A program made the translations under genes and the position numbers. The notes beneath the pieces were generated by a model. That model saw nothing but the letters and a program-made list of their open reading frames with translations, made no database searches and had not been told where the DNA came from. From positions 1 through 60,846 of the forward strand of contig JANXZW010000063.1 in the NCBI GenBank assembly GCA_025355305.1: a stretch of 60,846 nt of DNA, written 5' to 3'. Every line of letters starts with the position of its first letter. The first letter of the stretch is position 1. Positions 26,343-35,347 of the stretch are shown here, in pieces. This DNA is from Actinomycetes bacterium (GTDB taxonomy: Bacteria; Actinomycetota; Actinomycetes; Nanopelagicales; Nanopelagicaceae).

Positions 26343-27251
26343 ATGAGTGAAGAGCACCGCGCAGGGTTTGTGGCGGTCATTGGGCGCCCAAATGTGGGTA
26401 AGTCCACCCTGGTAAACGCTTTAGTTGGTAAAAAAATTGTTATTACCTCGCCGCACCCAAATACAACTCGAAATCCGATCCGGGGGATTATCTCTCGCTC
26501 GGGCTTCCAGATGATCTTGGTTGATACTCCAGGAATTCATAAGCCAAAGACTCTGCTTGGAACACGTCTTAACGCGATGGTCCAAGAGAATCTCGAATCT
26601 GTTGATGCGGCGCTGCTCTGTCTGCCCGCAGATGAAGCGATCGGGGCGGGGGATGAATATATTGTGAAGCAGTTGGGGCACATCCGCCATCTCTACATTA
26701 CCGTGACAAAAGTCGATACCGCAAAGAATGATGATCTCATTTCAAAGTTGGTAGAGATCTCCAACTTCGTCTCAAAGACTGGCATAACGGTTCAGGAGAT
26801 CGTTCCAATCTCCGCCAAGAACTTGGAGCAGACCGATCTCTTGCTTGGTCTTCTCGTAAAGTCGCTTCCAGTATCTCCCTCTCTCTATCCAGAGGATATA
26901 GATACTGACCAAGCCGCGGAACTGCATATCACTGAGTTAATTCGTGAAGCTGCAATCCAAGATTTGTATGAAGAGTTACCGCACTCGGTCACCGTGACAA
27001 TTGATGAGATGAGCAAGCGCGAAGGAAAGAATTTTTACGACATCCATGCGACGATTCATGTAGAGCGCGATTCACAGAAATCAATCATTATTGGTCCGCA
27101 GGGCAGTCGTCTCAAAGATATTGGAGTGCGCGCCCGCGCAGGAATTGAAACTTTTCTTGATGGGAAAAGCTATTTAGGCCTGCATGTAAAGGTTTCCAAG
27201 GAGTGGCAGCGCGACCCTAAGGCCTTAGCCCGACTTGGATTTACTGAGTAA
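26343..27251 (+). CDS. era: GTPase Era
   Basis: 302 residues. G1 GRPNVGKST, G2 NTTRNPIRG, G3 DTPG, G4 TKVD and G5 SAK are present. The C-terminal KH domain includes IIIGPQGSRLKDIGVRAR. Era binds the 3' end of 16S rRNA during 30S assembly. The usual neighbour ybeY is not seen here. The last 11 bases overlap the convergent EamA gene. Confidence 0.96.
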   Translation: MSEEHRAGFVAVIGRPNVGKSTLVNALVGKKIVITSPHPNTTRNPIRGIISRSGFQMILVDTPGIHKPKTLLGTRLNAMVQENLESVDAALLCLPADEAIGAGDEYIVKQLGHIRHLYITVTKVDTAKNDDLISKLVEISNFVSKTGITVQEIVPISAKNLEQTDLLLGLLVKSLPVSPSLYPEDIDTDQAAELHITELIREAAIQDLYEELPHSVTVTIDEMSKREGKNFYDIHATIHVERDSQKSIIIGPQGSRLKDIGVRARAGIETFLDGKSYLGLHVKVSKEWQRDPKALARLGFTE

Positions 27252-28113
27252 CTTTCCTCCGGCTGGCGTAATACGAACCAATCATCACCAGAGGAAGCCC
27301 AATAATAATTCCGGTCGTCAGCTTCTCGTGTAGGACAATTACTCCTAGCAAGACCGCGACTCCGGTATTTACATATGCGACAAGCGAAGCTCGCGTCGGG
27401 CCAATGTCTGCCAAGACTTTAAAGAAGAGTACGAAACAGATAGCGGTAGGGACGATGCCGAGGGCGATGATTGAGAAGATGGAGTTAGGGCGCACGTGGT
27501 GATCTGGCCACTGCGAAATGGCAAAGGGCAGATAAATAAGTGTGGTGGTCGCCATCGCGAGTCCATTAACCGCAGCGCCATCGAGCTGTGGAGCCTTCGC
27601 ACGAATGAGAGTTGGGGCAAGCGCGTAACCCATCGCTGCAAGAATGAGCAACAGTATTGCCAGCATATTTACCTTGCCTTGCAAGCTCTCGATACCCACG
27701 ACCAGGCAGATCCCCACGAATCCAACGGCCAACCCGATTAGGCGTGTGGAGTGCCAGACCGTCTTATCTCCCAGGGCACCATTGAGCAGCGTGGCCCAGA
27801 TGGCAACTGTCGCAATTAAGAGTGCGGCTAACCCAGAGTTAATCTTGGTCTCGCCCTGACTGACAAAGCCCCAGGGACCAACCATCTCAAGGATCGCGTA
27901 GGCGGCAATCCATTTAAATTCTTTGAGCGCTGGCTTCAGAGTTCCGCGCTGAAGGGCATATGGGATAAGAAGGGCTGCGCCGATGGCAACGCGGGAGCAG
28001 ACCACGAATGCAGGAGTGAATTGGCCAGGAGCAACCGCCACTCGAATCAGCAAATATGGAACTCCCCAAAGGACTCCAGTCACCCAGAAGTAGATCCAGC
28101 TACTGCGCTTCAC
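27241..28113 (-). CDS. EamA/DMT family transporter
   Basis: 290 residues with ten predicted hydrophobic segments and two EamA repeats. The N-terminus [23 protein letters not shown] and the second-repeat segment ([26 protein letters not shown]) are typical. It probably moves small metabolites; the substrate is unknown. It overlaps the xylulokinase stop by four bases, so the two share an operon, but this does not prove sugar transport. Confidence 0.88.
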   Translation of the reverse strand: MKRSSWIYFWVTGVLWGVPYLLIRVAVAPGQFTPAFVVCSRVAIGAALLIPYALQRGTLKPALKEFKWIAAYAILEMVGPWGFVSQGETKINSGLAALLIATVAIWATLLNGALGDKTVWHSTRLIGLAVGFVGICLVVGIESLQGKVNMLAILLLILAAMGYALAPTLIRAKAPQLDGAAVNGLAMATTTLIYLPFAISQWPDHHVRPNSIFSIIALGIVPTAICFVLFFKVLADIGPTRASLVAYVNTGVAVLLGVIVLHEKLTTGIIIGLPLVMIGSYYASRRKVTQ

Positions 28114-29504
28114 CAGCCCACGGTCGCATCGCGTAAGGTGCGATACTTTTCGAGAACGTCAGGTGTTGAAGCGCTCTGCACATGCGTGACTTTACCCAAA
28201 TCCCAAGCGGGGGCGTTGCCTAATAAAGCCCAAGCCGCTTGGCGAGCCGCACCATCGGCGACATACTCACCGACCGGAGGGATAATCACTTCGTGGCCAA
28301 AGAGCGCGGATGCTATTTGTGCGACAGCAGGATTTTTTGCTGCTCCACCAACAAGAAAGATTCGATTAATTGCGACGCCTTGTGCTGATAGTGCTTGAAC
28401 CGCGTCTGCTAAGCCGCAGAGCATTCCCTCGATCATTGCTCGTGCAAGTGATTCGGGATTGGAGTTAGCGAGATTCATCCCAGCGAAAACTCCAGTTGCA
28501 GTCGGTCTATTGGGCGTGCGCTCTCCCTCAAAATAAGGCAGGAGGCTCAAACCATTTGCTCCGGCTGGTGCATTGAGGGCAAGTTCAGAGAGACGATCAA
28601 AGCTCACTCCCAAAATTCGAGCAGCAGCGTCTAGGACGCGCGCAGCATTAAGAGTACAAACCAGAGGAAGAAAGTTTCCAGTGAGATCTGCAAAGCCCGC
28701 GACAGTTCCGGTTCCTTCGTGGGTTGGGGTTGTTGAAACAGAGAAGGCTGTTCCACTCGTGCCAAGGGAAACTACAACATCGCCAAGAGTCGCTTGTACT
28801 CCGAAGGCGGCGCCGGCGTTGTCGCCTGCTCCTGCACCGATCTGAACTCCATCGGGGGTTACTCCGCCGAATTGGTCGCTGGCTACAATTCGTGGGAGGT
28901 AGACCTCACGATTATTTCGAAGGGCCAACCCCAAAATATCGTGGCGATAGGTGGATGTCACTGGGTCGAAGTAACCAGTGCCAGAAGCGTCGCTTCGATC
29001 GGTAAAGAGCCCGGCGAAGTCGGTGCCGCCTTGAAGTTTCCACGACAACCAGTCGTGGGGGAGTGCAATCGCGGCTACCCGTGCCGCCAAATCTGGTTCA
29101 TGATCGGCCATCCAGCGCACCTTGCTGGCGGTGAAGGAGGCGACCGAGACCGACCCGGTGGCATCGGCCATGGCTTGATCGCCGCCGAGCTCGCGGTTGA
29201 GGTCTTTCGCCGCGCCGGCCGAGCGCGTGTCATTCCAGAGCAGGGCGGGGCGGAGAACTTGACCTCGGCTATCCATGGCGACCAGACCATGTTGCTGTCC
29301 AGCGATTGAAATGGCTGCTACATCAGCTAGCCCACCGGCGGAGGCGAGTGCCTCCTGCAGCGCGCTCCACCAACTTTGTGGGTCAACCTCGCTCCCTTCA
29401 GGGTGGGCAGCTCGACCCTGGCGGATCAGCGCGCCACTATCAGCATCTCGGATGACAACTTTCACGGACTGGGTCGAAGAATCGACGCCTGCAACTAGGG
29501 CCAT
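28110..29504 (-). CDS. xylB: Xylulokinase
   Basis: 464 residues from [17 protein letters not shown]; the frame extends nine codons further without support. FGGY-family marks: GVDSSTQS phosphate-binding turn, [32 protein letters not shown] with [14 protein letters not shown], and [13 protein letters not shown]. It would phosphorylate xylulose for the pentose phosphate pathway. A TACCCT element lies six bases before the ATG. No xylose isomerase is visible nearby. The gene has higher GC than its surroundings in its 5' half. Confidence 0.93.
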   Translation of the reverse strand: MALVAGVDSSTQSVKVVIRDADSGALIRQGRAAHPEGSEVDPQSWWSALQEALASAGGLADVAAISIAGQQHGLVAMDSRGQVLRPALLWNDTRSAGAAKDLNRELGGDQAMADATGSVSVASFTASKVRWMADHEPDLAARVAAIALPHDWLSWKLQGGTDFAGLFTDRSDASGTGYFDPVTSTYRHDILGLALRNNREVYLPRIVASDQFGGVTPDGVQIGAGAGDNAGAAFGVQATLGDVVVSLGTSGTAFSVSTTPTHEGTGTVAGFADLTGNFLPLVCTLNAARVLDAAARILGVSFDRLSELALNAPAGANGLSLLPYFEGERTPNRPTATGVFAGMNLANSNPESLARAMIEGMLCGLADAVQALSAQGVAINRIFLVGGAAKNPAVAQIASALFGHEVIIPPVGEYVADGAARQAAWALLGNAPAWDLGKVTHVQSASTPDVLEKYRTLRDATVGW

Positions 29505-29510
29505 AGCGCA

Positions 29511-29516
29511 AGGGTA
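29511..29516 (-). promoter_or_regulatory. Putative -10 element of xylB (leaderless)
   Basis: TACCCT on the minus strand with six bases to the ATG at 29504. Confidence 0.45.
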
Positions 29517-29544
29517 GACTCTCCTCGTCAACGTTGACTACAGG

Positions 29545-29560
29545 CGGGAGCCTTCTCCCG
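29545..29560 (+). other. Hairpin in the pfkA leader
   Basis: CGGGAG and CTCCCG around a CCTT loop, about 38 bases before the pfkA start, in the gap shared with divergent xylB. There is no following U-run. Its role is unknown. Confidence 0.35.
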
Positions 29561-29597
29561 TTATTCGAGATTTGATTTAACGGCTGGAGTTTCGTAA

Positions 29598-30623
29598 ATG
29601 CGTTTTGGAGTCCTCACAGGTGGCGGAGATTGCCCAGGCTTAAATGGCGTGATTCGCGCGGTAGTACGCAAGGGCGTTAAAGAGTACGGATACGACTTCG
29701 TTGGCTTCCGCGATGGCTGGAAGGGCCCACTTGAGGGGAACACAATGCCCCTCAACCTTGAAACCACGCGGGGCATCTTGCCTAAAGGTGGAACCATCCT
29801 TGGCTCCTCTCGGACCAACCCTTTCAAAATTGAGGGCGGCGTAGAGAAGATTCAAGAGAATCTGAGGAGCCTTGGAATTGACGCGCTCATCGCCATCGGC
29901 GGAGAAGATACCCTCGGTGTTGCGACCAAACTTGATGCACTAGGCGTCAAGGTCATCGGGGTTCCAAAGACGATAGACAACGATCTCAACAACACAGATT
30001 ACACATTCGGTTTTGATACCTCAGTAAACATTGCGATGGAGGCGATCGATCGCCTCCACACCACCGCTGAGTCGCACCACCGCGCACTCGTTGTGGAAGT
30101 TATGGGTCGCCACGCTGGCTGGATTGCACTTCATGCAGGCATCGCTGGAGGAGCGGCGGCAATTTTGATTCCTGAAGTTAAGTTCTCTACCGACAAAGTT
30201 GCAGAGTGGGTTAACTCCCGTTTTGCAGATGGCTTCGCACCGATAATCGTGATCGCCGAGGGTGCTATCCCACAAGATGGCGATATGAAGGTGAAAGATC
30301 AGACCCTCGACTCATTCGGACATGTCAAGCTCTCTGGAATTGGCGATTGGCTCGCGCAAGAGATTGAGGCCAAGACCGGTAAAGAGACTCGTACGGTGGT
30401 GCTTGGACATATCCAACGTGGTGGAACTCCAACTGCATTCGATCGCGTTCTCTCCACTCGCTTTGGTTTGGCTGCTATCACGGCTGCTCACGAAGGTAAT
30501 TGGGGCACTATGGCGGCGCTGCATGGAACAAAGATTGAGATGGTTCCGCTTGCCTCCGCAACTGGCGAACTCAAGCTCGTGGATCTCACGCGCTACGCAG
30601 AGTCCGAGGTCTTCTTCGGATAA
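29598..30623 (+). CDS. pfkA: 6-phosphofructokinase, residues indicate PPi dependence
   Basis: 341 residues. GGGDCPGLNGVIRAVV binds the phosphoryl donor; the catalytic block is PKTIDNDLNNTDYTFGFDT. Residues at positions 104 and 124 (E. coli numbering, and also here by count) are Asp (GGEDT) and Lys (PKTIDND). In characterised enzymes Asp104 with Lys124 marks pyrophosphate-dependent PFK, whereas Gly104 marks ATP use. So I infer a reversible PPi-PFK of the Amycolatopsis type. The gene is monocistronic, divergent from xylB. Confidence 0.9.
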   Translation: MRFGVLTGGGDCPGLNGVIRAVVRKGVKEYGYDFVGFRDGWKGPLEGNTMPLNLETTRGILPKGGTILGSSRTNPFKIEGGVEKIQENLRSLGIDALIAIGGEDTLGVATKLDALGVKVIGVPKTIDNDLNNTDYTFGFDTSVNIAMEAIDRLHTTAESHHRALVVEVMGRHAGWIALHAGIAGGAAAILIPEVKFSTDKVAEWVNSRFADGFAPIIVIAEGAIPQDGDMKVKDQTLDSFGHVKLSGIGDWLAQEIEAKTGKETRTVVLGHIQRGGTPTAFDRVLSTRFGLAAITAAHEGNWGTMAALHGTKIEMVPLASATGELKLVDLTRYAESEVFFG

Positions 30624-30652
30624 TTAGTCGTCACCCAGACCGCTAACCTCCC

Positions 30653-30658
30653 TAGGCT
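30653..30658 (+). promoter_or_regulatory. Putative -10 element of aroG (leaderless)
   Basis: TAGGCT, six bases (cctctc), ATG at 30665. No ribosome binding site. Confidence 0.5.
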
Positions 30659-30664
30659 CCTCTC

Positions 30665-32008
30665 ATGAGTAATCTCGACACGCTTTTTACCCCTGGCCTC
30701 ATTGCGGCGCAGCAGCCGCAATGGCCCGGCGGTCCAGATGGCGAACCAGTCGCTCGAGCTGTGGCTGATCTAAAGAAATTACCGCCGCTTGTGTTTGCAG
30801 GAGAGTGTGACAACCTCAAGGCGAAGATAGCCGAAGCCCAAGCTGGGCGAGCCTTCTGGCTCCAAGGTGGTGATTGTGCTGAAACATTTGCTGCGGCAAC
30901 CGCGGATTCGATCCGCAATCGGATCAAGACGATTCTGCAGATGGCCGCTGTTTTGCAGTACGCCTCGTCATTGCCAGTGATCAAAGTTGGTCGCATGGCT
31001 GGGCAGTTTGCTAAGCCGCGGAGTAACGATACCGAGACCCGCGACGGGGTAACTCTTCCTGCTTACCGTGGTGACGCCGTTAACGATATTGAATTCACCG
31101 CTGAATCACGCCAACCCAACCCACAGCGCCTGGTACAGGTTTACAATACCTCCGCTGCGACGCTCAATCTCGTGCGCGCATTCACCCAAGGTGGCTTCGC
31201 CGATCTGCGCCAGGTCCACGAATGGAACAAAGGTTTTGCAAATGATCCGCGCTTTGGCCAACGCTACGAACAGATGGCAAATGAGATTGGTCGTGCACTC
31301 AACTTTATGACATCTGCTGGCGTGGACCCGGAGAGTTTTAAGAAGGTTGATTTCTACTCCAGCCACGAGGCTCTCATCCTTGAGTACGAAAAGGCTTTGA
31401 CGCGCATCGATTCTCGTACCGGCAATGCTTACGATGTTTCGGGGCATATGGTGTGGATCGGGGAGCGCACTCGTCAGATTGATGGCGCACATGTGGACTT
31501 CGCGGCGAAGATTCACAATCCAATCGGTATCAAATTAGGTCCTAAGTCCACTCCAGAAGATGCTCTGACGATGATCAAGATACTTAACCCGAGCAATGAG
31601 CCTGGGCGACTTACCTTCATCACCCGTATGGGAGCAGGCCTGGTACGTGAGAAGTTGCCGAAGTTGGTACAGGCTGTGACAGAGTCTGGAGCTAATGTGC
31701 TCTGGGTCTGTGATCCCATGCACGGCAATACATACGAAGCTCCGAGCGGGTACAAGACCCGCCGATTTGATGATGTGCTCGATGAGGTCCGCGGATTCTT
31801 TGAGGTACATAAGGTACTTGGAACCCATCCTGGTGGTATTCACATTGAACTTACTGGTGATGATGTCACGGAGTGCGTCGGAGGAGGTGAGCAGATCTCA
31901 GAAGAGGATCTCGCCCATCGCTACGAGACCGCCTGTGATCCCCGTCTGAACCACACCCAATCTCTCGAATTAGCATTTCTGGTGGCAGAGATGTTGCGGG
32001 ACCGCTAA
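30665..32008 (+). CDS. aroG: 3-deoxy-7-phosphoheptulonate synthase, class II
   Basis: 447 residues, the plant/actinobacterial type II DAHP synthase. It condenses PEP with erythrose 4-phosphate to open the shikimate pathway. Family motifs include AAQQPQWPGGPD, FWLQGGDCAETFA, KVGRMAGQFAKPRS, YRGDAVND, SSHEALILEYE, HMVWIGERTRQIDGAHVDF, PIGIKLGP, WVCDPMHGNT and GGIHIELTG. The protein is slightly shorter than the mycobacterial enzyme at its N-terminus. No other aromatic gene is adjacent. Confidence 0.95.
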   Translation: MSNLDTLFTPGLIAAQQPQWPGGPDGEPVARAVADLKKLPPLVFAGECDNLKAKIAEAQAGRAFWLQGGDCAETFAAATADSIRNRIKTILQMAAVLQYASSLPVIKVGRMAGQFAKPRSNDTETRDGVTLPAYRGDAVNDIEFTAESRQPNPQRLVQVYNTSAATLNLVRAFTQGGFADLRQVHEWNKGFANDPRFGQRYEQMANEIGRALNFMTSAGVDPESFKKVDFYSSHEALILEYEKALTRIDSRTGNAYDVSGHMVWIGERTRQIDGAHVDFAAKIHNPIGIKLGPKSTPEDALTMIKILNPSNEPGRLTFITRMGAGLVREKLPKLVQAVTESGANVLWVCDPMHGNTYEAPSGYKTRRFDDVLDEVRGFFEVHKVLGTHPGGIHIELTGDDVTECVGGGEQISEEDLAHRYETACDPRLNHTQSLELAFLVAEMLRDR

Positions 32009-32043
32009 AAAATTTAGGTCTTTCATTTGCCGAGTTGGTGAAA

Positions 32044-32049
32044 TAGGCT
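32044..32049 (+). promoter_or_regulatory. Putative -10 element of ogt (leaderless)
   Basis: TAGGCT, six bases (tcgcaa), ATG at 32056. Confidence 0.45.
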
Positions 32050-32055
32050 TCGCAA

Positions 32056-32550
32056 ATGCTCCTGACTTCAAGCGTGAAGACACCAGTTGGTTCCCTTCAA
32101 CTAATCGCACATGAGCATGTTCTCCTTGCCGCAGGCTGGGGTCCGTTGCGCGAATTGAGCGCACGCCTTGATAAATCTGATTATGACCTAGGTATGAAGC
32201 CTGCCAAAGAGATCCCGATCATCACAGATCTGATTAAAGATTACTTCGATGGTGATTTTGCGGCTCTCAATGGAATTAAGGTACGCCAACCTGGCGCTGA
32301 GTTTTCGCAGGCAGTTTGGAAAGCGATGCGCAAGATTCCTGTAGGAAAAACCATGAGTTATGCAGATCTTGCCTCGCGTGCTGGTTCACCCGCCGCGGTA
32401 CGAGCCGCAGGAAGTGCATGTGCTCGCAACTTGATAGCGCCAGTTGTACCGTGTCATCGCGTTGTGAAGACCGGGGGAGAACTCGGCAATTACGCCTACG
32501 GACTGCACTACAAGGAGGAGTTGTTACGCTTTGAAGGCGCGCTCCACTAG
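32056..32550 (+). CDS. ogt: Methylated-DNA--protein-cysteine S-methyltransferase
   Basis: 164 residues. The acceptor cysteine lies in PVVPCHRVVKTGGELGNYAYG. The helix-turn-helix is SQAVWKAMRKIPVGKTMSYADLASRAGSPAAVRAAGSACARN. The protein accepts alkyl groups from O6-alkylguanine once and is then inactive. Its last 27 bases overlap the convergent threonine aldolase gene. Confidence 0.95.
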   Translation: MLLTSSVKTPVGSLQLIAHEHVLLAAGWGPLRELSARLDKSDYDLGMKPAKEIPIITDLIKDYFDGDFAALNGIKVRQPGAEFSQAVWKAMRKIPVGKTMSYADLASRAGSPAAVRAAGSACARNLIAPVVPCHRVVKTGGELGNYAYGLHYKEELLRFEGALH

Positions 32551-33567
32551 CTCTGGAAGTACGGAATTTACCTTTGCAATCTCGTCACTGCTGACATCTA
32601 GATGAGTCACTAATCGCAAAATTGTTGGACCAACAGTGCTCGCCAAAATCCCTGCGTTCTTAAGTTCAACGTTAATCTCCGCGGCTGAAATTGCGCAACC
32701 AGCGAGATCTAAGATCACGATATTCGTCTCTACTAGCGCAGGATCTACCACGCGCGGGGCAACTGCGTGAACCGCGCTTGCTAGAGAGCGGGCATGATTA
32801 TGATCGATAGCTAGACGTTTAATATTGTGGTCGAGAGCGAAATGTCCGGCCGCCGCGAGCATTCCGATCTGTCGCATTCCAGCGCCGTAGCGCTTGCGCC
32901 ATATGCGAGCGCTGGCGACTCGAGCTTTGTTCGCGAGCATAATTGAACCAACAGGAGCCCCGAGTCCCTTGGAAAGACAGACCGAAACGGTATCGAAATG
33001 CCTTCCGTACTCCAGAAATGAAACTCCGGAGGCGATATGGGCATTCCAGATGCGCGCACCATCGAGATGCATCGTTAGACCCATCTTGAGGGATGCCGCC
33101 CGCAAAGCTTTAATCTCATCGATTGGCTGCACGGTACCGCCACCGAAGTTGTGAGTATTTTCCACTGCGATAGCGGTTGTTGAGACTTGGTAAGGACCAG
33201 AATCGGGGCGAGCAATACGCAACGGGTCTGCAGATTTCAAGGCTCCTAGTGGCGCTTCCCATGTTCGAGTTGTGATGCCACTAAACGCGGCTCCTGCTCC
33301 CAGTTCAGCGCGGACAATGTGTGAAAAAGTTTCAGTGATTAACTCTTCACCTGGTTTTACTAATTGCCGAATAGCGAGTTGATTAGCGAGGGAACCGGTG
33401 GGTGTGAAGAGAGCAGCCTCAAAACCGAAGAGCGCAGCGACCCGTTCTTCAAGGGAGTTAGCGGTGGGATCATCGCCGTAGACATCATCGCCCACTTCGG
33501 CGCTGGCCATGGCAGCACGCATCTCGGCGCTTGGCTTGGTTACGGTATCGGAACGAAGATCAATCAT
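32524..33567 (-). CDS. ltaE: Low-specificity L-threonine aldolase
   Basis: 347 residues. A PLP-dependent fold-type I enzyme splitting threonine to glycine and acetaldehyde. MIDLRSDTVTKPSAEMRAAMASAEVGDDVYGDDPT is the family N-terminus; ENTHNFGGGTV and MHLDGARIWNA hold the PLP contacts, and the Schiff-base lysine is in VCLSKGLGAPVGS. Four-base overlap with the upstream EamA gene places it third in the nfo-EamA-ltaE operon on the minus strand. Confidence 0.93.
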   Translation of the reverse strand: MIDLRSDTVTKPSAEMRAAMASAEVGDDVYGDDPTANSLEERVAALFGFEAALFTPTGSLANQLAIRQLVKPGEELITETFSHIVRAELGAGAAFSGITTRTWEAPLGALKSADPLRIARPDSGPYQVSTTAIAVENTHNFGGGTVQPIDEIKALRAASLKMGLTMHLDGARIWNAHIASGVSFLEYGRHFDTVSVCLSKGLGAPVGSIMLANKARVASARIWRKRYGAGMRQIGMLAAAGHFALDHNIKRLAIDHNHARSLASAVHAVAPRVVDPALVETNIVILDLAGCAISAAEINVELKNAGILASTVGPTILRLVTHLDVSSDEIAKVNSVLPELVERAFKA

Positions 33568-34463
33568 GTCTCAATCTTCTCATGGCCCGCGGGTGTGACA
33601 GAAATGTCTCCTTCATCGAATAAAATAACAAGGTACAGACCGATCAGCATACATACGCCACCCACGAGGGTTCTCCAAGTTAAGTGCTCGTGTGCCAGCA
33701 GAATGCCGAAGATTGCCGCGAAGATGTACTCCATCGTGAGAACAATTCCGACGTTCGTCGCCGACATAAAGGATTGCGCCCAAGTCTGCACGATGAAGGC
33801 AAATGCGCTGGCAAAGATGGCGCAGTAGATAACCACCGCCCAGACTCCCTGGTCATGCGGCGCATGAAATCCGCTCTTGAGCGAAGCAAGGAGCGCAAGG
33901 AGGCCAACAGTTCCCATTTGAATCATGGTTAACGCATAAGAATCCCGATCGGGGCTCCAACGACTCAATGCGATGAAATGGAGTGCGAAGAGCAGAGCCG
34001 CCACTAAGACCAATAACTCACCCCGCCCAATCGACAGACCATGGAGGGAGAGAAAGCCCATTCCGATCGTGGCAAGCCCGACCGCCGCCCATTGCACCTT
34101 CGAAATGTGGTGCCTGAAGAAGGTGGCGGCTATTAATGGAATAAATACTGCATAGAGCCCGGTAATGAACCCGGTCTTCGCCACTGTAGTGAGAGTCAAA
34201 CCAAAGGTCTGAAAGATGTATCCGGCCCCGAGTAGGAGGCCAGCGGCAACTCCGCGGAGTAGGAAAGCCCAATCGATATGGCGAAATGCCTTAGGGCGCA
34301 ATAGGCCCATCAGGATTGCGGCACCGATGAATCGCCAAGCCAAGAAAGAGTTCACATCAATGCGATCAAGGGAATTCTTCATAATGGCAAAGGTGCTGCC
34401 CCAGACTATTGCAACGATGAGAAGTAGGGCTGTCGGGATACCTTTATTTTCTTTGAAATTCAC
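33564..34463 (-). CDS. EamA/DMT family transporter
   Basis: 299 residues with ten hydrophobic segments: IPTALLLIVAIVWGSTFAIMKNSL at the N-terminus and a second repeat with VQTWAQSFMSATNVGIVLTMEYIFAAIFGILLAHEHLTW. It is not closely similar to the EamA protein at 27241. It overlaps nfo upstream and ltaE downstream by four bases each, so it is translationally coupled to both. An amino acid export role beside threonine aldolase is possible but not shown. Confidence 0.88.
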   Translation of the reverse strand: MNFKENKGIPTALLLIVAIVWGSTFAIMKNSLDRIDVNSFLAWRFIGAAILMGLLRPKAFRHIDWAFLLRGVAAGLLLGAGYIFQTFGLTLTTVAKTGFITGLYAVFIPLIAATFFRHHISKVQWAAVGLATIGMGFLSLHGLSIGRGELLVLVAALLFALHFIALSRWSPDRDSYALTMIQMGTVGLLALLASLKSGFHAPHDQGVWAVVIYCAIFASAFAFIVQTWAQSFMSATNVGIVLTMEYIFAAIFGILLAHEHLTWRTLVGGVCMLIGLYLVILFDEGDISVTPAGHEKIET

Positions 34464-35335
34464 TTTCGCTTGCTTCGCATTTTTTTCAAAAGCTTGATCT
34501 CGGCGCCGTGCTCCGGTTCTTGACCGGGTGTCTCAAGGATGAGAGGTGCATTGGCAACCGCAGGGTGAGCAACCAGCTCTTCAAAAGCTTTTAGGCCGAT
34601 CTTGCCCTCACCCAGATTCTGATGGCGATCCTTAAGCGCTCCGCAGACATCCATCGAATCATTTGTATGAATAAGTTTGATTCTCTCGACGCCTACGAGT
34701 GAGACGAGCAGATCAAGTGTCTCGGTCATTCCACCTTTTTTGGCGATGTCATGCCCGGCGGCAAAGACATGGCAGGTATCGAGACATACGCCGACCTTGG
34801 GATGCCACTCCAGAGCTTGGAAATACATCAGAAGATCATCAAGCTTCTTCACCAGTGATTGACCCTGCCCAGCGGTTGGTTCAAGCAGCAACCAAGGATC
34901 ATCTTCTTTCAACTTCTTCAACACGGGCAACATGCCCTTATTGATCTGTTTCCAAGCGGTAGGTACGTGTGCGACATCCACCGCTGAGCCGGTGTGAATC
35001 ACAGTTCCTAGCGCGCCAATTTCGCGCGCTCGCTTGAGCGAATAGGCGGTTGATGCAAGGGAGTTCTCATACGTTGCCGGTGTTGGTGAACCGAGGTTGA
35101 TCAAAAATGGGGCGTGTACATATGTGTGAATATCTAATTCACCTGCACGATCGCGGAAAGCGGTATCGGCTACCAGATTTGGCTCTGGCATCGCCCACCC
35201 GCGTGGATTTGAAGCGAAAACCTGAATCGCCTCCGCCTCGGTAGCCAACGCGTATTCAATAGAACGTTTCGCCATCCCTCCTGAGGTCGGGGTGTGGGCG
35301 CCGATGCGTGGAGCAGTGCGGGGGGTTGAGCTCAT
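34460..35335 (-). CDS. nfo: Endonuclease IV (AP endonuclease)
   Basis: 291 residues, TIM-barrel AP endonuclease. Metal-site blocks are VIHTGSAVDVAHVP, LLLEPTAGQG, VCLDTCHVFAAGHD, IKLIHTNDS and LILETPGQEPEH. It cuts the backbone at abasic sites in base excision repair. A TAGGCT element between pknB and nfo, six bases before the ATG, suggests its own leaderless transcript. Confidence 0.94.
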   Translation of the reverse strand: MSSTPRTAPRIGAHTPTSGGMAKRSIEYALATEAEAIQVFASNPRGWAMPEPNLVADTAFRDRAGELDIHTYVHAPFLINLGSPTPATYENSLASTAYSLKRAREIGALGTVIHTGSAVDVAHVPTAWKQINKGMLPVLKKLKEDDPWLLLEPTAGQGQSLVKKLDDLLMYFQALEWHPKVGVCLDTCHVFAAGHDIAKKGGMTETLDLLVSLVGVERIKLIHTNDSMDVCGALKDRHQNLGEGKIGLKAFEELVAHPAVANAPLILETPGQEPEHGAEIKLLKKMRSKRK

Positions 35336-35341
35336 GGGGTG

Positions 35342-35347
35342 AGCCTA
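35342..35347 (-). promoter_or_regulatory. Putative -10 element of nfo (leaderless)
   Basis: TAGGCT on the minus strand, six bases before the ATG at 35335. It overlaps the last codon and stop of the upstream kinase gene. Confidence 0.45.

Noticed and set aside
28573-29309. Several plus-strand ORFs opposite xylB
   Set aside because: They are antisense shadows of a GC-rich, well-conserved kinase gene with no start signals of their own.
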